Shown here: piece by piece, positions 1 through 8,260 of the stretch | How positions within the stretch are numbered: the first letter of the stretch is position 1 | Layout of the letters: every line of letters starts with the position of its first letter | Assembly (NCBI GenBank): GCA_034440235.1 | Contig: JAWXBR010000013.1 | Location: forward strand, 1-64,000 | DNA length: 64,000 nucleotides | Reading direction: 5' to 3' | Source of the DNA: JAWXBR01 sp034440235 | Lineage (GTDB): Bacteria > Bacteroidota > Ignavibacteria > Kapaibacteriales > Kapaibacteriaceae | Position numbers and translations under genes: made by a program | Notes under the pieces: generated by a model | Database searches by the model: none | What the model saw: the letters and a program-made list of their open reading frames with translations, nothing else | What the model was told of the DNA's origin: nothing

Positions 1-97
1 GAAAGTGAGCGTCCTGAACCGCCCACCGTCTGGAATTGTTGCGTCAGTGTGCGGCAAGTATAGCGGTTCCCAAGCGCGACGGCGTTCAGCTAAAGCA

Positions 98-135
98 AAA
101 GCCCATCACTAGGACGGGCTTTCTCTTCTTTTTTC
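98..135 (+). terminator. Rho-independent terminator-like hairpin
   Basis: A short stem (AGCCC at 100-104 pairing with GGGCT at 116-120) is followed by a T-rich run to about 135. It would end a transcript coming from the left edge. The first 100 bases carry no recognisable gene. A plus-strand frame stays open to a stop at 110-112, but it runs into the hairpin, so I do not call it coding. Confidence 0.4.
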
Positions 136-268
136 CTTCGACGACAACCTATTCATCATAGACGGATACACCGGGGAAGTTGCCCCCCCCTACACCGAAG
201 CAAAGTGACAGTCTGAAATTCTGCCAGAGCACTCGTTCATTATCTGCCAGCGGTTACAAAATAGTTGT

Positions 269-430
269 TTAGGAATGCGTGGTTTCGAGATTGACGCTCG
301 CCTTCTTCCTGCGTGATTCACCTCGGAGTTCCAGTCGGTGAGCACCGTAGATGAATGTGACTCTGGACGCGATCATTTTGCCTGCTACGTTTTGGTCGTT
401 GATGCGGTAGTCGATTGTCGTAAAAATCAA
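269..430 (-). CDS. possible small ORF or gene remnant in the 136-510 gap
   Basis: The 136-510 gap holds no clear gene. On the minus strand a 53-codon frame opens with TTG right after an in-frame TAA and ends at 269. Its residues alternate polar and hydrophobic (for example RVTFIYGAHRLELRG), as in beta-rich proteins. There is no ribosome-binding site and no ATG, so a decayed gene fragment or chance is as likely as a real gene. Confidence 0.15.
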   Translation of the reverse strand: MIFTTIDYRINDQNVAGKMIASRVTFIYGAHRLELRGESRRKKASVNLETTHS

Positions 431-510
431 TTATTTAACAACGAAAGCAAAATTCGCTCAAGATTTCGTTTTATGCCTCCTGTCCATAACGACTTCATTC
501 AGATTTTCAA

Positions 511-1107
511 CTAAAACCTCCTCTTCCTCCGCGACCGTTCACTAATCGGGAGCCCCTTGGGCTGCGGGACCCTTACGGGGAGGGCGCAGATGCGGACGTA
601 GTCTGTGCGTAGGCGCATGATGCGTTTGCATTCGTGCAAGAATGTGTCGGAGTCGAGGTCGGTGGCCTCGCGCACGGCAAAGCGGAAGGGGAGAAGGTCG
701 TTCTCTGAAAGCGAGGTGCTGTTCAGGTAGCGGGCGAGGGAGTGACGAAGGCGTTCGGCAAAACCGCTCGGCGCAAGGGTTTTCGGGATTACCGCAAGAA
801 TGTCGATGTCTGTTGCAATGGCGGCATGTTGCCAGAGCATTCCGTCGAAGAACTCGAAGAGTCCGTCGAGGAAATACTTGAGGTGCATGTTGTCTGCAAT
901 GTCAAAGAGATGTGAGCCCTTCGAACAGCCTGCAAGGCTTATGTAGATGCGATGCTCGTGATTGTCATCTGTTGGGTCGAGAGTAGGCCAATCCGACCTA
1001 GCTGAGCCGCTTACGTGACGGTCATTCTCGCCACGGCCATTTTCGTCACTGTTATTTTTGTCGCGTTCCTTTTCGTCATCGAAATCTGTTTCCACGAGCA
1101 TCTCCAA
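511..1107 (-). CDS. hypothetical protein with repeat-rich N-terminus
   Basis: This encodes 198 residues that I do not recognise. Residues 11-35 are a run of degenerate five-residue units (DEKER, DKNNS, DENGR, GENDR), very charged and probably disordered. Residues 45-185 look like a folded alpha/beta domain, with stretches such as RIYISLAGCSKGSHLFDIADN and a later hydrophobic TDIDILAVIPKTLAP. The tail is basic (RSRRKRRF). There is no signal peptide or membrane segment, so it is likely cytoplasmic. It stands alone on the minus strand downstream of aconitase. The last 150 codons have the regular composition of a real gene, but function is unknown. The charged repeat resembles the 15-bp repeat at 3511-3645 (the GACGARAA core is shared). 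Confidence 0.6.
   Translation of the reverse strand: MEMLVETDFDDEKERDKNNSDENGRGENDRHVSGSARSDWPTLDPTDDNHEHRIYISLAGCSKGSHLFDIADNMHLKYFLDGLFEFFDGMLWQHAAIATDIDILAVIPKTLAPSGFAERLRHSLARYLNSTSLSENDLLPFRFAVREATDLDSDTFLHECKRIMRLRTDYVRICALPVRVPQPKGLPISERSRRKRRF
1003..1077 (-). repeat. degenerate 15-bp in-frame tandem repeat
   Basis: Codons 11-35 of the 511-1107 gene form about five 15-bp units starting GACGARAA. They resemble the near-perfect 15-bp array at 3511-3645, here in the opposite chromosomal orientation and heavily diverged. Confidence 0.4.
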
Positions 1108-1225
1108 CGTTGTTGAACGGTGAAGTGCTCAAACATGGCGGCGCTGTGACACGCCGCCGTATAATTATGAGTTAGACCGTCTGCTGTTGGACCCCAACCT
1201 GCTGTGGCTCGACCCCAGCCAGATG

Positions 1226-3466
1226 TTAACTGCGTCCGGCGATCAGGTTTAGCGCGCTGCCAGCCTTGAACCAGCCTATTTGCTGCTCGTTCATGGTGTG
1301 CCGTAGCTCGATGTCGTGCGTAGTGTCGTCGGCATGACGCACATGGGCGAAGATGTGCTCACCGACTGCGAGTGTTGTAATGTCGATGTTAATGCGATCG
1401 TCCTCCTCGATGAGGTCGTAGTCTGCGCAGTTGACAAAAATCAACGGCAGCATGCCTTGCTTTTTGAGATTGGTTTCGTGGATGCGCGCAAAACTTTTGA
1501 CAATAATTGCCTTGCCATTTAGGAAGCGTGGTTCCATTGCGGCATGTTCACGCGAGCTGCCTTCTCCATAATTCTCGTCTCCTACTACCACCCACGATAT
1601 TCCACGCGCTTTGTAATCGCGAGCGACAGTTGGAACCTCGGCGTAGTCTTTTGTAAACACGTTTATAGTGCAGTTCGCCAAGTCGTTTGCATAGTTAATT
1701 GCGCCGATGAACATGTTGTTGCTGATGTTGTCGAGATGGCCTCTAAAACGCAACCACGGACCCGCCGCGCTGATGTGATCTGTTGTACACTTGCCCTTCA
1801 CCTTCAATAACACAGGCATGTTCTGATACTCGGTAGCTACGGGAGCACGGAATGCTTCTAGACGCTGCAAACGATTGCTCGCCGGATCGATTAACACGTC
1901 GAGTGTATCAGGGTTTGCGACCGGAGCAATGAAGCCATCCGGATCGGGTACAAATCCTTCGTTAGGGAGCTCGAGGCCCACAGGGGGCTGAAGCATGACG
2001 CCATCGATAGGCTCCTTCATGAAGTTGACGGTGAGCTTGCCGGCAAGGACGAAGGCGGTGACGGTTTCTGGACTCGCCACAAATGCATGCGTTTCTTTCA
2101 TGCCATCGTTACGACCGGTGAAGTTTCTATTAAACGAAGTTATAATGCTGTTTTTGTCGCCAGGTTGCACGTCGTGACGTTTCCATTGTCCGATGCACGG
2201 ACCGCATGCGTTGGCAAGGACTTGCGCTCCGATGCTTTCCATTTTCTCGAGTAGGCCGTCACGTTCGATTGTTGCGCGCACTTGTTCTGACCCTGGCGTT
2301 ACAGTGAACTCGCTCTTTGCATGAAGTCCGTGCGCATGTGCGAATTCGGCAATCGACGCAACACGACTCATGTCTTCGTACGACGAGTTGGTGCACGATC
2401 CGATGAGGCCAACGCGCAGTTCTTCTGGCCAATCGTGTGTTTTAACGGCTTCGATAAACTCCGACAGTTCCATTGCACGATCGGGAGTGTAGGGTCCGTT
2501 AATATGTGGCTCGAGCGTATTCAAATCGATTTCGATTACTTCGTCGTAATGCGCGCTCGGATTAGTTTCAACCTCTGGATCTGCGCGCAGATGCTGAGCT
2601 ACAACTTCTGCCATGGTAGCAACATCATCGCGCATGGTGCTGCGCAAGTAACGCGACATCGATGCATCGAATGGAAAGAGAGATGTCGTTGCACCAATTT
2701 CTGCGCCCATGTTGCAGATTGTGCCCTTGCCTGTCGCTGAGAACGAGGCAGCCCCTTCACCGAAATATTCAACAATCGATCCGGTGCCGCCCTTAACCGT
2801 GAGGATGCCCGCGAGTTTTAGGATGACGTCTTTCGGACTTGTCCATCCGCTCATCCTACCGGTGAGTTTCACGCCAATAATTTTCGGCATTTGCAATTCC
2901 CACGACATGCCGGCCATAACATCAACAGCATCGGCACCGCCAACACCAATTGCAATCATGCCGAGTCCGCCCGCATTCGGCGTATGCGAATCCGTGCCAA
3001 TCATCATACCGCCAGGGAACGCATAGTTCTCGAGTACGACTTGGTGAATGATGCCTGCGCCTGGTTTCCAGAAGCCAATGCCGTACTTCGCGGAAACGGA
3101 CGCAAGAAATTCGAAGACCTCTTTGTTTTCAACCAGCGATTTCTCGAGATCGGCAACAGCGCCATGTTCAGCGCGAATAAGGTGGTCGCAATGCACCGTG
3201 CTAGGCACAGCCACTGTCGGTATGCCCGCGCTCATGAATTGTAAAAGCGCCATCTGTGCCGTTGCGTCCTGCATGGCCACACGGTCCGGACGAAAGTCGA
3301 CGTAGCTGCGGCCGCGCTCATGATGCACCTTCGGCATAACATCCATGTGCGAATACAAGATCTTTTCTGTCAGCGTTAACGGCCTACCCAACACAGTGCG
3401 CGCTTCTGCAATGCGTGCTCCCATATTGGAGTACAAAGTGCGGATCATGTCGATGTCGTATGCCAT
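1226..3466 (-). CDS. acnA: aconitate hydratase (mitochondrial type)
   Basis: This TCA-cycle enzyme isomerises citrate to isocitrate through cis-aconitate with a [4Fe-4S] cluster in the cytoplasm. At 746 residues it matches the mitochondrial-type aconitases of eukaryotes and Bacteroidota. The three cluster ligands are visible: Cys358 in IGSCTNSS, and Cys421 and Cys424 in NACGPCIGQ. The N-terminal substrate segment GTDSHTPNAGGLG and the swivel-domain motif GEGSSREHAAMEPR are intact. The start is the ATG at 3466 (MAYDIDMIRTLY), with no clear Shine-Dalgarno sequence. A 15-bp repeat array separates it from the upstream vapC-like gene. Just after the stop, 1181-1220 shows a weak duplicated segment. 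No other TCA genes are nearby. The symbol could equally be acn. Confidence 0.96.
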   Translation of the reverse strand: MAYDIDMIRTLYSNMGARIAEARTVLGRPLTLTEKILYSHMDVMPKVHHERGRSYVDFRPDRVAMQDATAQMALLQFMSAGIPTVAVPSTVHCDHLIRAEHGAVADLEKSLVENKEVFEFLASVSAKYGIGFWKPGAGIIHQVVLENYAFPGGMMIGTDSHTPNAGGLGMIAIGVGGADAVDVMAGMSWELQMPKIIGVKLTGRMSGWTSPKDVILKLAGILTVKGGTGSIVEYFGEGAASFSATGKGTICNMGAEIGATTSLFPFDASMSRYLRSTMRDDVATMAEVVAQHLRADPEVETNPSAHYDEVIEIDLNTLEPHINGPYTPDRAMELSEFIEAVKTHDWPEELRVGLIGSCTNSSYEDMSRVASIAEFAHAHGLHAKSEFTVTPGSEQVRATIERDGLLEKMESIGAQVLANACGPCIGQWKRHDVQPGDKNSIITSFNRNFTGRNDGMKETHAFVASPETVTAFVLAGKLTVNFMKEPIDGVMLQPPVGLELPNEGFVPDPDGFIAPVANPDTLDVLIDPASNRLQRLEAFRAPVATEYQNMPVLLKVKGKCTTDHISAAGPWLRFRGHLDNISNNMFIGAINYANDLANCTINVFTKDYAEVPTVARDYKARGISWVVVGDENYGEGSSREHAAMEPRFLNGKAIIVKSFARIHETNLKKQGMLPLIFVNCADYDLIEEDDRINIDITTLAVGEHIFAHVRHADDTTHDIELRHTMNEQQIGWFKAGSALNLIAGRS

Positions 3467-3510
3467 GGCTGTTCTGAAATGTTAAAATGTTTTACAAAAC
3501 GAAGTTGGAT

Positions 3511-3645
3511 GAGAAACGGTCGGACGAGAAACGGTCGGACGAGAAACGGTCGGACGAGAAACGGTCGGACGAGAAACGGTCGGATGAGAAACGGTCGGAC
3601 GAGAAACGGTCGGATGAGAAACGGTCGGACGAGAAACGGTCGGAT
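3511..3645. repeat. 15-bp tandem repeat array, nine units
   Basis: Nine head-to-tail copies of GAGAAACGGTCGGAY fill the space between the end of the vapC-like gene (3651) and the start of aconitase (3466). Units differ only at the last base, in the order C C C C T C T C T. Open frames crossing it are low-complexity shadows. The near identity of the units implies recent or ongoing copy-number change. Confidence 0.95.
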
Positions 3646-3650
3646 GAATT

Positions 3651-4046
3651 CTACAAGCGTCGAGGGTCGAGGAAGTGAACGTTAGGGAGGCCTTCAAAAT
3701 CGGAGTCTTGAGTGAAGAGTGTAGCACTGTGCGCGAGTGTCGTTGCATATACAATGCTGTCGGCCATTGGTAAGCGGTACTGTTTGCGAAGTTCCGCGGC
3801 TTGAATTGCCCGTTCGGCATGTAGATCGTCGACGGTGTGACTTCGCATGACTGCAGCAGCAGCTAGAACGTCATCGGACCCGTTTGTTTTGCCAACCGCA
3901 AGGGCAACCTCGTAGATACAAATCGATGGTACAACAATAGCACCCGCTTCGATTGCTGGCTGCACTACAGAAACCACCGACGGTGCGTCGCGAAAATATT
4001 CAAGCCACACTCCGGTATCTAATACGATGTTGGACTTTGGCTTCAT
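3651..4046 (-). CDS. vapC: PIN-domain ribonuclease toxin (VapC-like)
   Basis: This is a predicted Mg2+-dependent RNase of a type II toxin-antitoxin pair, 131 residues, the usual VapC length. The N-terminal acidic motif NIVLDTGVWLEYF supplies the first catalytic Asp. Conserved acidic positions follow in PSICIYEVALAV, in the PMADSIVYATTLAH helix and in FTQDSDFEGL, the typical PIN layout. It lies 37 bp downstream of the AbrB-type antitoxin at 4084-4287 in the same direction, so the two are probably co-transcribed and repressed by the antitoxin complex. The stop at 3651-3653 lies six bases from the 15-bp repeat array. Confidence 0.9.
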   Translation of the reverse strand: MKPKSNIVLDTGVWLEYFRDAPSVVSVVQPAIEAGAIVVPSICIYEVALAVGKTNGSDDVLAAAAVMRSHTVDDLHAERAIQAAELRKQYRLPMADSIVYATTLAHSATLFTQDSDFEGLPNVHFLDPRRL

Positions 4047-4083
4047 TTAACATCTGAGGCGAGGTTGAGCATAAATATTGACC

Positions 4084-4287
4084 TCATTGTTTGTCCCTGT
4101 CCACCTGGATGTCCTGCCCCTTTAGAAAGCCCCTTGCCTGTGTCATGTCCAGAACCGGAGTAATCGTGAGCATGCCGTTGTACTCCATAAACGTCATCTG
4201 CTGGCCCGGCTTGAGCTTTAAACGCTCGCGGATTTCCTGCGGGATAACGATCTGGTACTTGGGGGATATCGTGACAACGTTTTTCAT
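4084..4287 (-). CDS. AbrB/SpoVT-family antitoxin
   Basis: This 67-residue protein carries the swapped-hairpin DNA-binding domain: TISPKYQIVIPQEIRERLKLKPGQQMTF spans roughly residues 6-33. The short acidic tail (FLKGQDIQVDRDKQ) probably binds and neutralises the adjacent toxin. It precedes the PIN toxin by 37 bp in the same direction, the standard order. It likely binds its own promoter in the 4288-4472 gap. The pairing of an AbrB-type antitoxin with a PIN toxin is common (VapB-like). The start is the ATG at 4287. Confidence 0.9.
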   Translation of the reverse strand: MKNVVTISPKYQIVIPQEIRERLKLKPGQQMTFMEYNGMLTITPVLDMTQARGFLKGQDIQVDRDKQ

Positions 4288-4388
4288 TATCGATCTCTAG
4301 TTCGGGTAACGACGACTGATCGATACAAATATCGTATGACGAATTCAGAAATGCAAATGAATTTTTTAGGGAGCGATGCAAAGCAATT

Positions 4389-4417
4389 CATTCCGGGAGC
4401 GATGCGAAGAGCATCGC
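4389..4417. repeat. hairpin plus half of the palindromic element
   Basis: This lies in the 4288-4472 gap, downstream of the ABC-F gene. CATTCCGGGAG at 4389-4399 matches one arm of the 28-bp palindrome found at 6393 and 17298. It runs into a perfect 7-bp hairpin, GCGATGC (4399-4405) with GCATCGC (4411-4417). GGGAGCGATGC also occurs just upstream, starting near 4370. It may act as a terminator for the ABC-F gene, though no T-run follows directly. Confidence 0.45.
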
Positions 4418-4472
4418 GTATCTCGCGCAATGGTCGCCGTAAGTCGTTTAGAATATAGAAACGCTGTTCAGA

Positions 4473-6353
4473 CTAACCGCGTTCGCTTAACTCGAGCCAC
4501 GATTGTGTGACGTCGTCTATCTGGCGTACTAAGCGTGTGAGCTCTTCGCTCGTTGCCTGCAACTCGCGGAAATCTTTGCCGCCGACGCTGAGCCTTTTCT
4601 CGAGTACAACCTTCTTCGCTTCTAGTTCGTGCAATTCGTTTTCTAGTAGCGTGAGCTTCTTTTTCTCTTTGAAGGTAAGGGGCTTCGGCTGCGCCGAAGG
4701 GGAGGCGTCGGTTGCATGAGAGCCCCCTTGGTTGCCGTTGTTGCCCTTGTTACCACCTTCGTTGCCTCGTGCACCGTGCTGCTTTTGAGCCTTATTGCTT
4801 TCACGTACTTCGGTTGGGCGGTTGGGCGTGGGACGTTGGGAGGCCGGACGCGATTCGATTTTTTCGAGATACGATGAGTAGTTGCCAGGGTATTCTTTGA
4901 TGCGTCCGTTTGCTTCGAAAGACCAGATGGTGTCGACAGTTTTGTCGAGGAAGGCGCGATCGTGCGAGACGATGAGTAACACACCCTTGAAGAGCTGCAA
5001 ATAATCTTCGAGCGCAGTGAGTGTTACGATGTCGAAATCGTTTGTGGGCTCATCGAGAAAGAGCACGTTGGGGTTCGACATAAGTATGCGTAGAAGTCCG
5101 AGGCGTCTACGTTCGCCACCTGAGAGCGTGTGCACGTATGCGTGTTGTTGCTTCGACGAATACCCAAACCTGTCGCACAGTTCCTTTGCAGTGATGAACC
5201 TGTCGCGTCCGACACCAACGTCTATGAACTCTGCAATCTCACGCACATTCGCAAGAACGGTTTCGTTTTCTTTGAGGTCTTTAATCTCCTGAGCGAAGTA
5301 GCCAACGCTGACAGTTTCGCCAAGTGTGACGTATCCTTCGTCAGGTTTTGCATGGCCGGCGAGAGTGTTGAGGAGGGTTGACTTGCCGGCGCCGTTCGGA
5401 CCAATTATTCCGACGCGATCGAGGGCCTTTGCTCTGTATGTAAACTTTGCAAATAACGCGCGACTGCCAATGCGTTTCGTGATGTCTACGGCATCGATAA
5501 CCTTGCCGCCAAGAAAGCGATGTCCGAGTTCAATTTCGATGTCACGTATGTCGGCCTTCGGTGGCTCGACCTGCATTCGGTGAATCCAGTCGATGCGACT
5601 CTTCTGCTTTGAGCGCCTTGCCTTAGCCCCTTTTTGAAGCCAGGCTAATTCTGAGCGCAGCTTGTTGCGCATGTGCTCTGCAGTTGAGTCTTGTATTTCC
5701 ATCATCGATTCTTTACGCTCGAGATACTGCTCGTATCCACCTACGTATGAAATGATGCGCAACTGATCGAGTTCGAGAATACGATTACACACAGCATCGA
5801 GGAAGTATCTGTCGTGTGTTACGAGCAGTAATGCTTTTGAAGATTTCTGCAACTCGTCTTGCAGCCACTGCACAGAATCGGCGTCGAGGTGGTTCGTGGG
5901 CTCATCGAGGATAAGAAGGTCTGGCTCGGCCATTAAGGCGCGGGCGATAGCAACGCGTTTGCGTTGTCCGCCGGACATTTCATGTACGTTGGCTTCTTGA
6001 TTCTGTATTCCGAGTTTGCCTAGATACAGGCTAGCGCGGATTTCGATTTCCCACTCTTCCTGATGTCCGTGCGCAGGGTCGTATGCCTTGCACACCGCAT
6101 GTATTGCTGTATCGTCGACATCAAATACTGGTATCTGTGGTAGGTAGTCGAAGCGCGCTTCTTTATTAAAAGCTACGATGCCGTCATCGGGTTCATCGAG
6201 TCCGGCAACGATGCGAAGCAACGACGTCTTGCCCGCACCATTACGTCCGATAATGCCCACGCGCTCGCCATCCTGTATCCCAAACGAAATGTTCTGGAAC
6301 AGTATTTTCTCGAAATAAGACTTCGATAGTTCGGAAGCGGAAAATATAGTCAG
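4473..6353 (-). CDS. ABC-F family ATPase, non-ATG start
   Basis: This is a duplicated ABC ATPase without membrane segments, a family that acts on ribosomes as translation factors (EttA/Uup/YbiT type). The first domain has Walker A GRNGAGKTS (about residues 36-44) and signature MSGGQRKR. The second has GPNGAGKST and signature LSGGERRR. After a Gly/Asn-rich linker comes a charged C-terminal coiled coil (KEKKKLTLLENELHELEAKK), as in Uup. The conventional GTG at 6260 would begin inside the first domain, just before Walker A. The conserved N-terminus (TIFSASELSKSYFEKILFQ) is encoded further upstream, preceded by a TGA. The only plausible start there is CTG at 6353, behind AAGGG. I therefore extend the gene to 6353, giving 626 residues. 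Confidence 0.88.
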   Translation of the reverse strand: MTIFSASELSKSYFEKILFQNISFGIQDGERVGIIGRNGAGKTSLLRIVAGLDEPDDGIVAFNKEARFDYLPQIPVFDVDDTAIHAVCKAYDPAHGHQEEWEIEIRASLYLGKLGIQNQEANVHEMSGGQRKRVAIARALMAEPDLLILDEPTNHLDADSVQWLQDELQKSSKALLLVTHDRYFLDAVCNRILELDQLRIISYVGGYEQYLERKESMMEIQDSTAEHMRNKLRSELAWLQKGAKARRSKQKSRIDWIHRMQVEPPKADIRDIEIELGHRFLGGKVIDAVDITKRIGSRALFAKFTYRAKALDRVGIIGPNGAGKSTLLNTLAGHAKPDEGYVTLGETVSVGYFAQEIKDLKENETVLANVREIAEFIDVGVGRDRFITAKELCDRFGYSSKQQHAYVHTLSGGERRRLGLLRILMSNPNVLFLDEPTNDFDIVTLTALEDYLQLFKGVLLIVSHDRAFLDKTVDTIWSFEANGRIKEYPGNYSSYLEKIESRPASQRPTPNRPTEVRESNKAQKQHGARGNEGGNKGNNGNQGGSHATDASPSAQPKPLTFKEKKKLTLLENELHELEAKKVVLEKRLSVGGKDFRELQATSEELTRLVRQIDDVTQSWLELSERG

Positions 6354-6392
6354 AGCGACAGCCCTTCATGGTTTTAAAGGACTTACAAAGCT

Positions 6393-6420
6393 CATTCCGG
6401 GAGATAATGATTCCCGGAAT
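6393..6420. repeat. 28-bp palindromic element, copy 1
   Basis: A 9-bp inverted repeat (ATTCCGGGA / TCCCGGAAT) surrounds a 9-base spacer. It lies between the desaturase stop and the ABC-F start. The same 28 bases recur in reverse complement at 17298-17325. It could be a terminator for the desaturase, but only a short T-run follows, so a REP-like extragenic palindrome is as likely. Confidence 0.8.
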
Positions 6421-6436
6421 GAATTGTATGCTTTTG

Positions 6437-7390
6437 TTAAGAGTGTACACTTTCTGCGTACGTCGACTCTCCGTATTGCTCTTCTGCAAGCGGTGTTGCT
6501 TGAGACAGCTTGCTCTCCGCAAGCTTGCGCTGCAGGAAGGCTTTTGGAATACGGACAACTTTCTTGACGAGGCCAAGGCGTTCCCACATGCGAATCGAGA
6601 GACCCGTGATATCTACCTGATACCATTTAAGTCCGTGAAACGCAGATGCAGGAAATGCATGGTGATTGTTGTGCCATCCCTCTCCAAGTGCAAGCAAACC
6701 GATTACCCAGTTGTTGCGACTCTGGTCTGTGGTTTGGAAGTGACGTTGACCTGCGATATGACACACAGAGTTTACGCACCATGTAATGTGGCTAGTGATG
6801 AAAAGGCGAATGAGTCCGCCCCACAAAAGTCCGTGGAATGCACCAATCCAGCCGCCTGTAAGCCCGCCGATAATGGCTGGTACAACAAGGCCGAATGCAG
6901 TCCAGAAAAGGAATGTTCTATCGAAGAACATCAGCATTCTGTCTTTCTTGTATCGGTTGCCGTATTCGTCTCTGATTTGACCCATTTCAGGACTCGTCAT
7001 CTCAAGAATCCATTCGAAATGTGCAAACAAGAAGCCGCGCAGCGTTGGCGTATGCGGGTCTCCTTCTTGGTCAGACATAGCGTGGTGCTTGGTATGCGTT
7101 GCAGCCCAGTTTACAACAGGACCCTGCATGGTCATCGAACCGAGTGCGAGTACAGCCGCACGCAATGCTGGATGCGCTTGAAATGCTTTGTGTACTACGA
7201 GGCGGTGGTATCCAAATGTGACGCCGTATTGGGTGAGAATAGAGCCGACAATCACAAGGAGCATGTCCGTTGTTGAGAAATCACCAGTAATGAACAACCA
7301 TGCACCGTACATAGCAGCAAGTGCCGGTACGAGAACAAGAAAGAGTACAGGTAGATTTCCAACTTTGAACGATGGAATGAAATTTGACAT
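6437..7390 (-). CDS. acyl-lipid/acyl-CoA delta-9-type fatty acid desaturase
   Basis: This membrane di-iron enzyme introduces a double bond into a saturated acyl chain and so adjusts membrane fluidity. The three histidine boxes are intact: HRLVVH (62-67), HTKHH (99-103) and HNNHH (240-244). Four hydrophobic segments are visible, including residues 13-33, 43-60 and 158-176. At 317 residues it fits the stearoyl-CoA desaturase family. The C-terminal 40 residues (after PKAFLQRKLAESK) are polar and variable. It sits between the FKBP gene and the ABC-F gene on the same strand, with hairpins on both sides, so it is probably transcribed alone. No electron donor partner is adjacent. Confidence 0.93.
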   Translation of the reverse strand: MSNFIPSFKVGNLPVLFLVLVPALAAMYGAWLFITGDFSTTDMLLVIVGSILTQYGVTFGYHRLVVHKAFQAHPALRAAVLALGSMTMQGPVVNWAATHTKHHAMSDQEGDPHTPTLRGFLFAHFEWILEMTSPEMGQIRDEYGNRYKKDRMLMFFDRTFLFWTAFGLVVPAIIGGLTGGWIGAFHGLLWGGLIRLFITSHITWCVNSVCHIAGQRHFQTTDQSRNNWVIGLLALGEGWHNNHHAFPASAFHGLKWYQVDITGLSIRMWERLGLVKKVVRIPKAFLQRKLAESKLSQATPLAEEQYGESTYAESVHS

Positions 7391-7425
7391 TTAGTGCGAT
7401 CTTATTTCTAAAGAAAGGACATAAC

Positions 7426-7457
7426 AATGGGGCTACCCCTTACGAAGCAGCCCCATT
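7426..7457 (-). terminator. terminator hairpin after the FKBP gene
   Basis: A perfect 9-bp stem (AATGGGGCT at 7426-7434 and AGCCCCATT at 7449-7457) lies nine bases after the FKBP stop and before the desaturase start. On the minus strand it is followed by a T-rich stretch, which suits a Rho-independent terminator. Confidence 0.7.
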
Positions 7458-7466
7458 AGGCGGATT

Positions 7467-8162
7467 TTACTTCTTTACGATGTCGAGGAGCTCGACTTCA
7501 AATATGAGCATTTCGTTGGCGCCAATCGAACCCGGACGACCTTGTTCGCCATAGGCGAGGCTACCAGGAACGTAAAGCATGTACTTCGAACCGACAGGCA
7601 TGAGTTGCAGACCCTCTGTCCATCCACGGATAACTCCGTTGAGTGGGAATTCTGCTGGCTCGTTGCGATCGTAGGAGCTGTCGAACACTTTGCCATCCAT
7701 GTGCGTTCCGCGGTAGTGGACCTTAACGGTACTTTCTGCGGATGGCTTCGGACCCTTGCCCTCTGTCATGACCTTGTATTGCAAACCGCTAGGTGTAGTC
7801 ATTACACCGCTCGCCTTTTTGTTCTTCGCGAGCCATTCATCGCTCTTCTTCTGGAACTCAGAGCCTTCCTTTTTACGGGACTCCTCTTGAACTCTTTGAG
7901 ATTCTTCCTGAAGTGTCTGCATTGCCGCTCCAATTTGCTCCTCTGTTAGAAGAGCCTTGTCGGCGAGTTTGTCCTGCATACCAGCAAGAACCATCTGCAG
8001 ATTCACATCGAGCTTTTGCTGTGAGAAAGAATTGCCAATCTGTAGACCGATAGCGTAGCTAAGCGTGTCTTTCTTGTTTGTAGGCTGCATTTCATTGACT
8101 TTGGGTTGTGCATTACATGCAATGGAGACCACTGCAATCAACACGACTACGAGAATCTTCAT
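7467..8162 (-). CDS. FKBP-type peptidyl-prolyl isomerase lipoprotein
   Basis: This is an FkpA/Mip-like foldase for exported proteins in the periplasm or on a membrane. The start MKILVVVLIAVVSIAC has a lipobox (SIAC), so Cys16 is probably lipidated. An FKBP_N dimerisation region follows (about 25-120: LSYAIGLQIGNSFSQQ then a charged helix). The catalytic FKBP domain is at about 125-231, with VKVHYRGTHMDGKVFDSSYDR, the VIRGWTEGLQLMPVGSK loop and PGSLAYGEQGRPG. An in-frame GTG at 8171 would add three residues. I chose the ATG because it starts a normal lipoprotein signal. The gene ends just before a strong hairpin. Confidence 0.94.
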   Translation of the reverse strand: MKILVVVLIAVVSIACNAQPKVNEMQPTNKKDTLSYAIGLQIGNSFSQQKLDVNLQMVLAGMQDKLADKALLTEEQIGAAMQTLQEESQRVQEESRKKEGSEFQKKSDEWLAKNKKASGVMTTPSGLQYKVMTEGKGPKPSAESTVKVHYRGTHMDGKVFDSSYDRNEPAEFPLNGVIRGWTEGLQLMPVGSKYMLYVPGSLAYGEQGRPGSIGANEMLIFEVELLDIVKK

Positions 8163-8260
8163 ATATGTCACTTGTTAGTTGGGAAAAATCATAAAGAGCC
8201 AAAGATAAGGCATGGACGCTTTTCCCCCTGCATCATTGCCGAGGTGGATTTTCGCGAGGG

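Noticed and set aside
1..112. Partial gene at the left edge
   Set aside because: The open frame runs into the terminator hairpin and shows no recognisable residues.
1175..1220. Boundary duplication after aconitase
   Set aside because: Two similar CTGCTG...GACCCCA segments occur, but they do not span the stop and the match is weak.
3479..3820. Low-complexity frames through the 15-bp array
   Set aside because: They only exist because the unit is a multiple of three and lacks stops.
6368..7276. Plus-strand 302-codon frame opposite the desaturase
   Set aside because: It is antisense to a gene with all three histidine boxes and shows no domain of its own.
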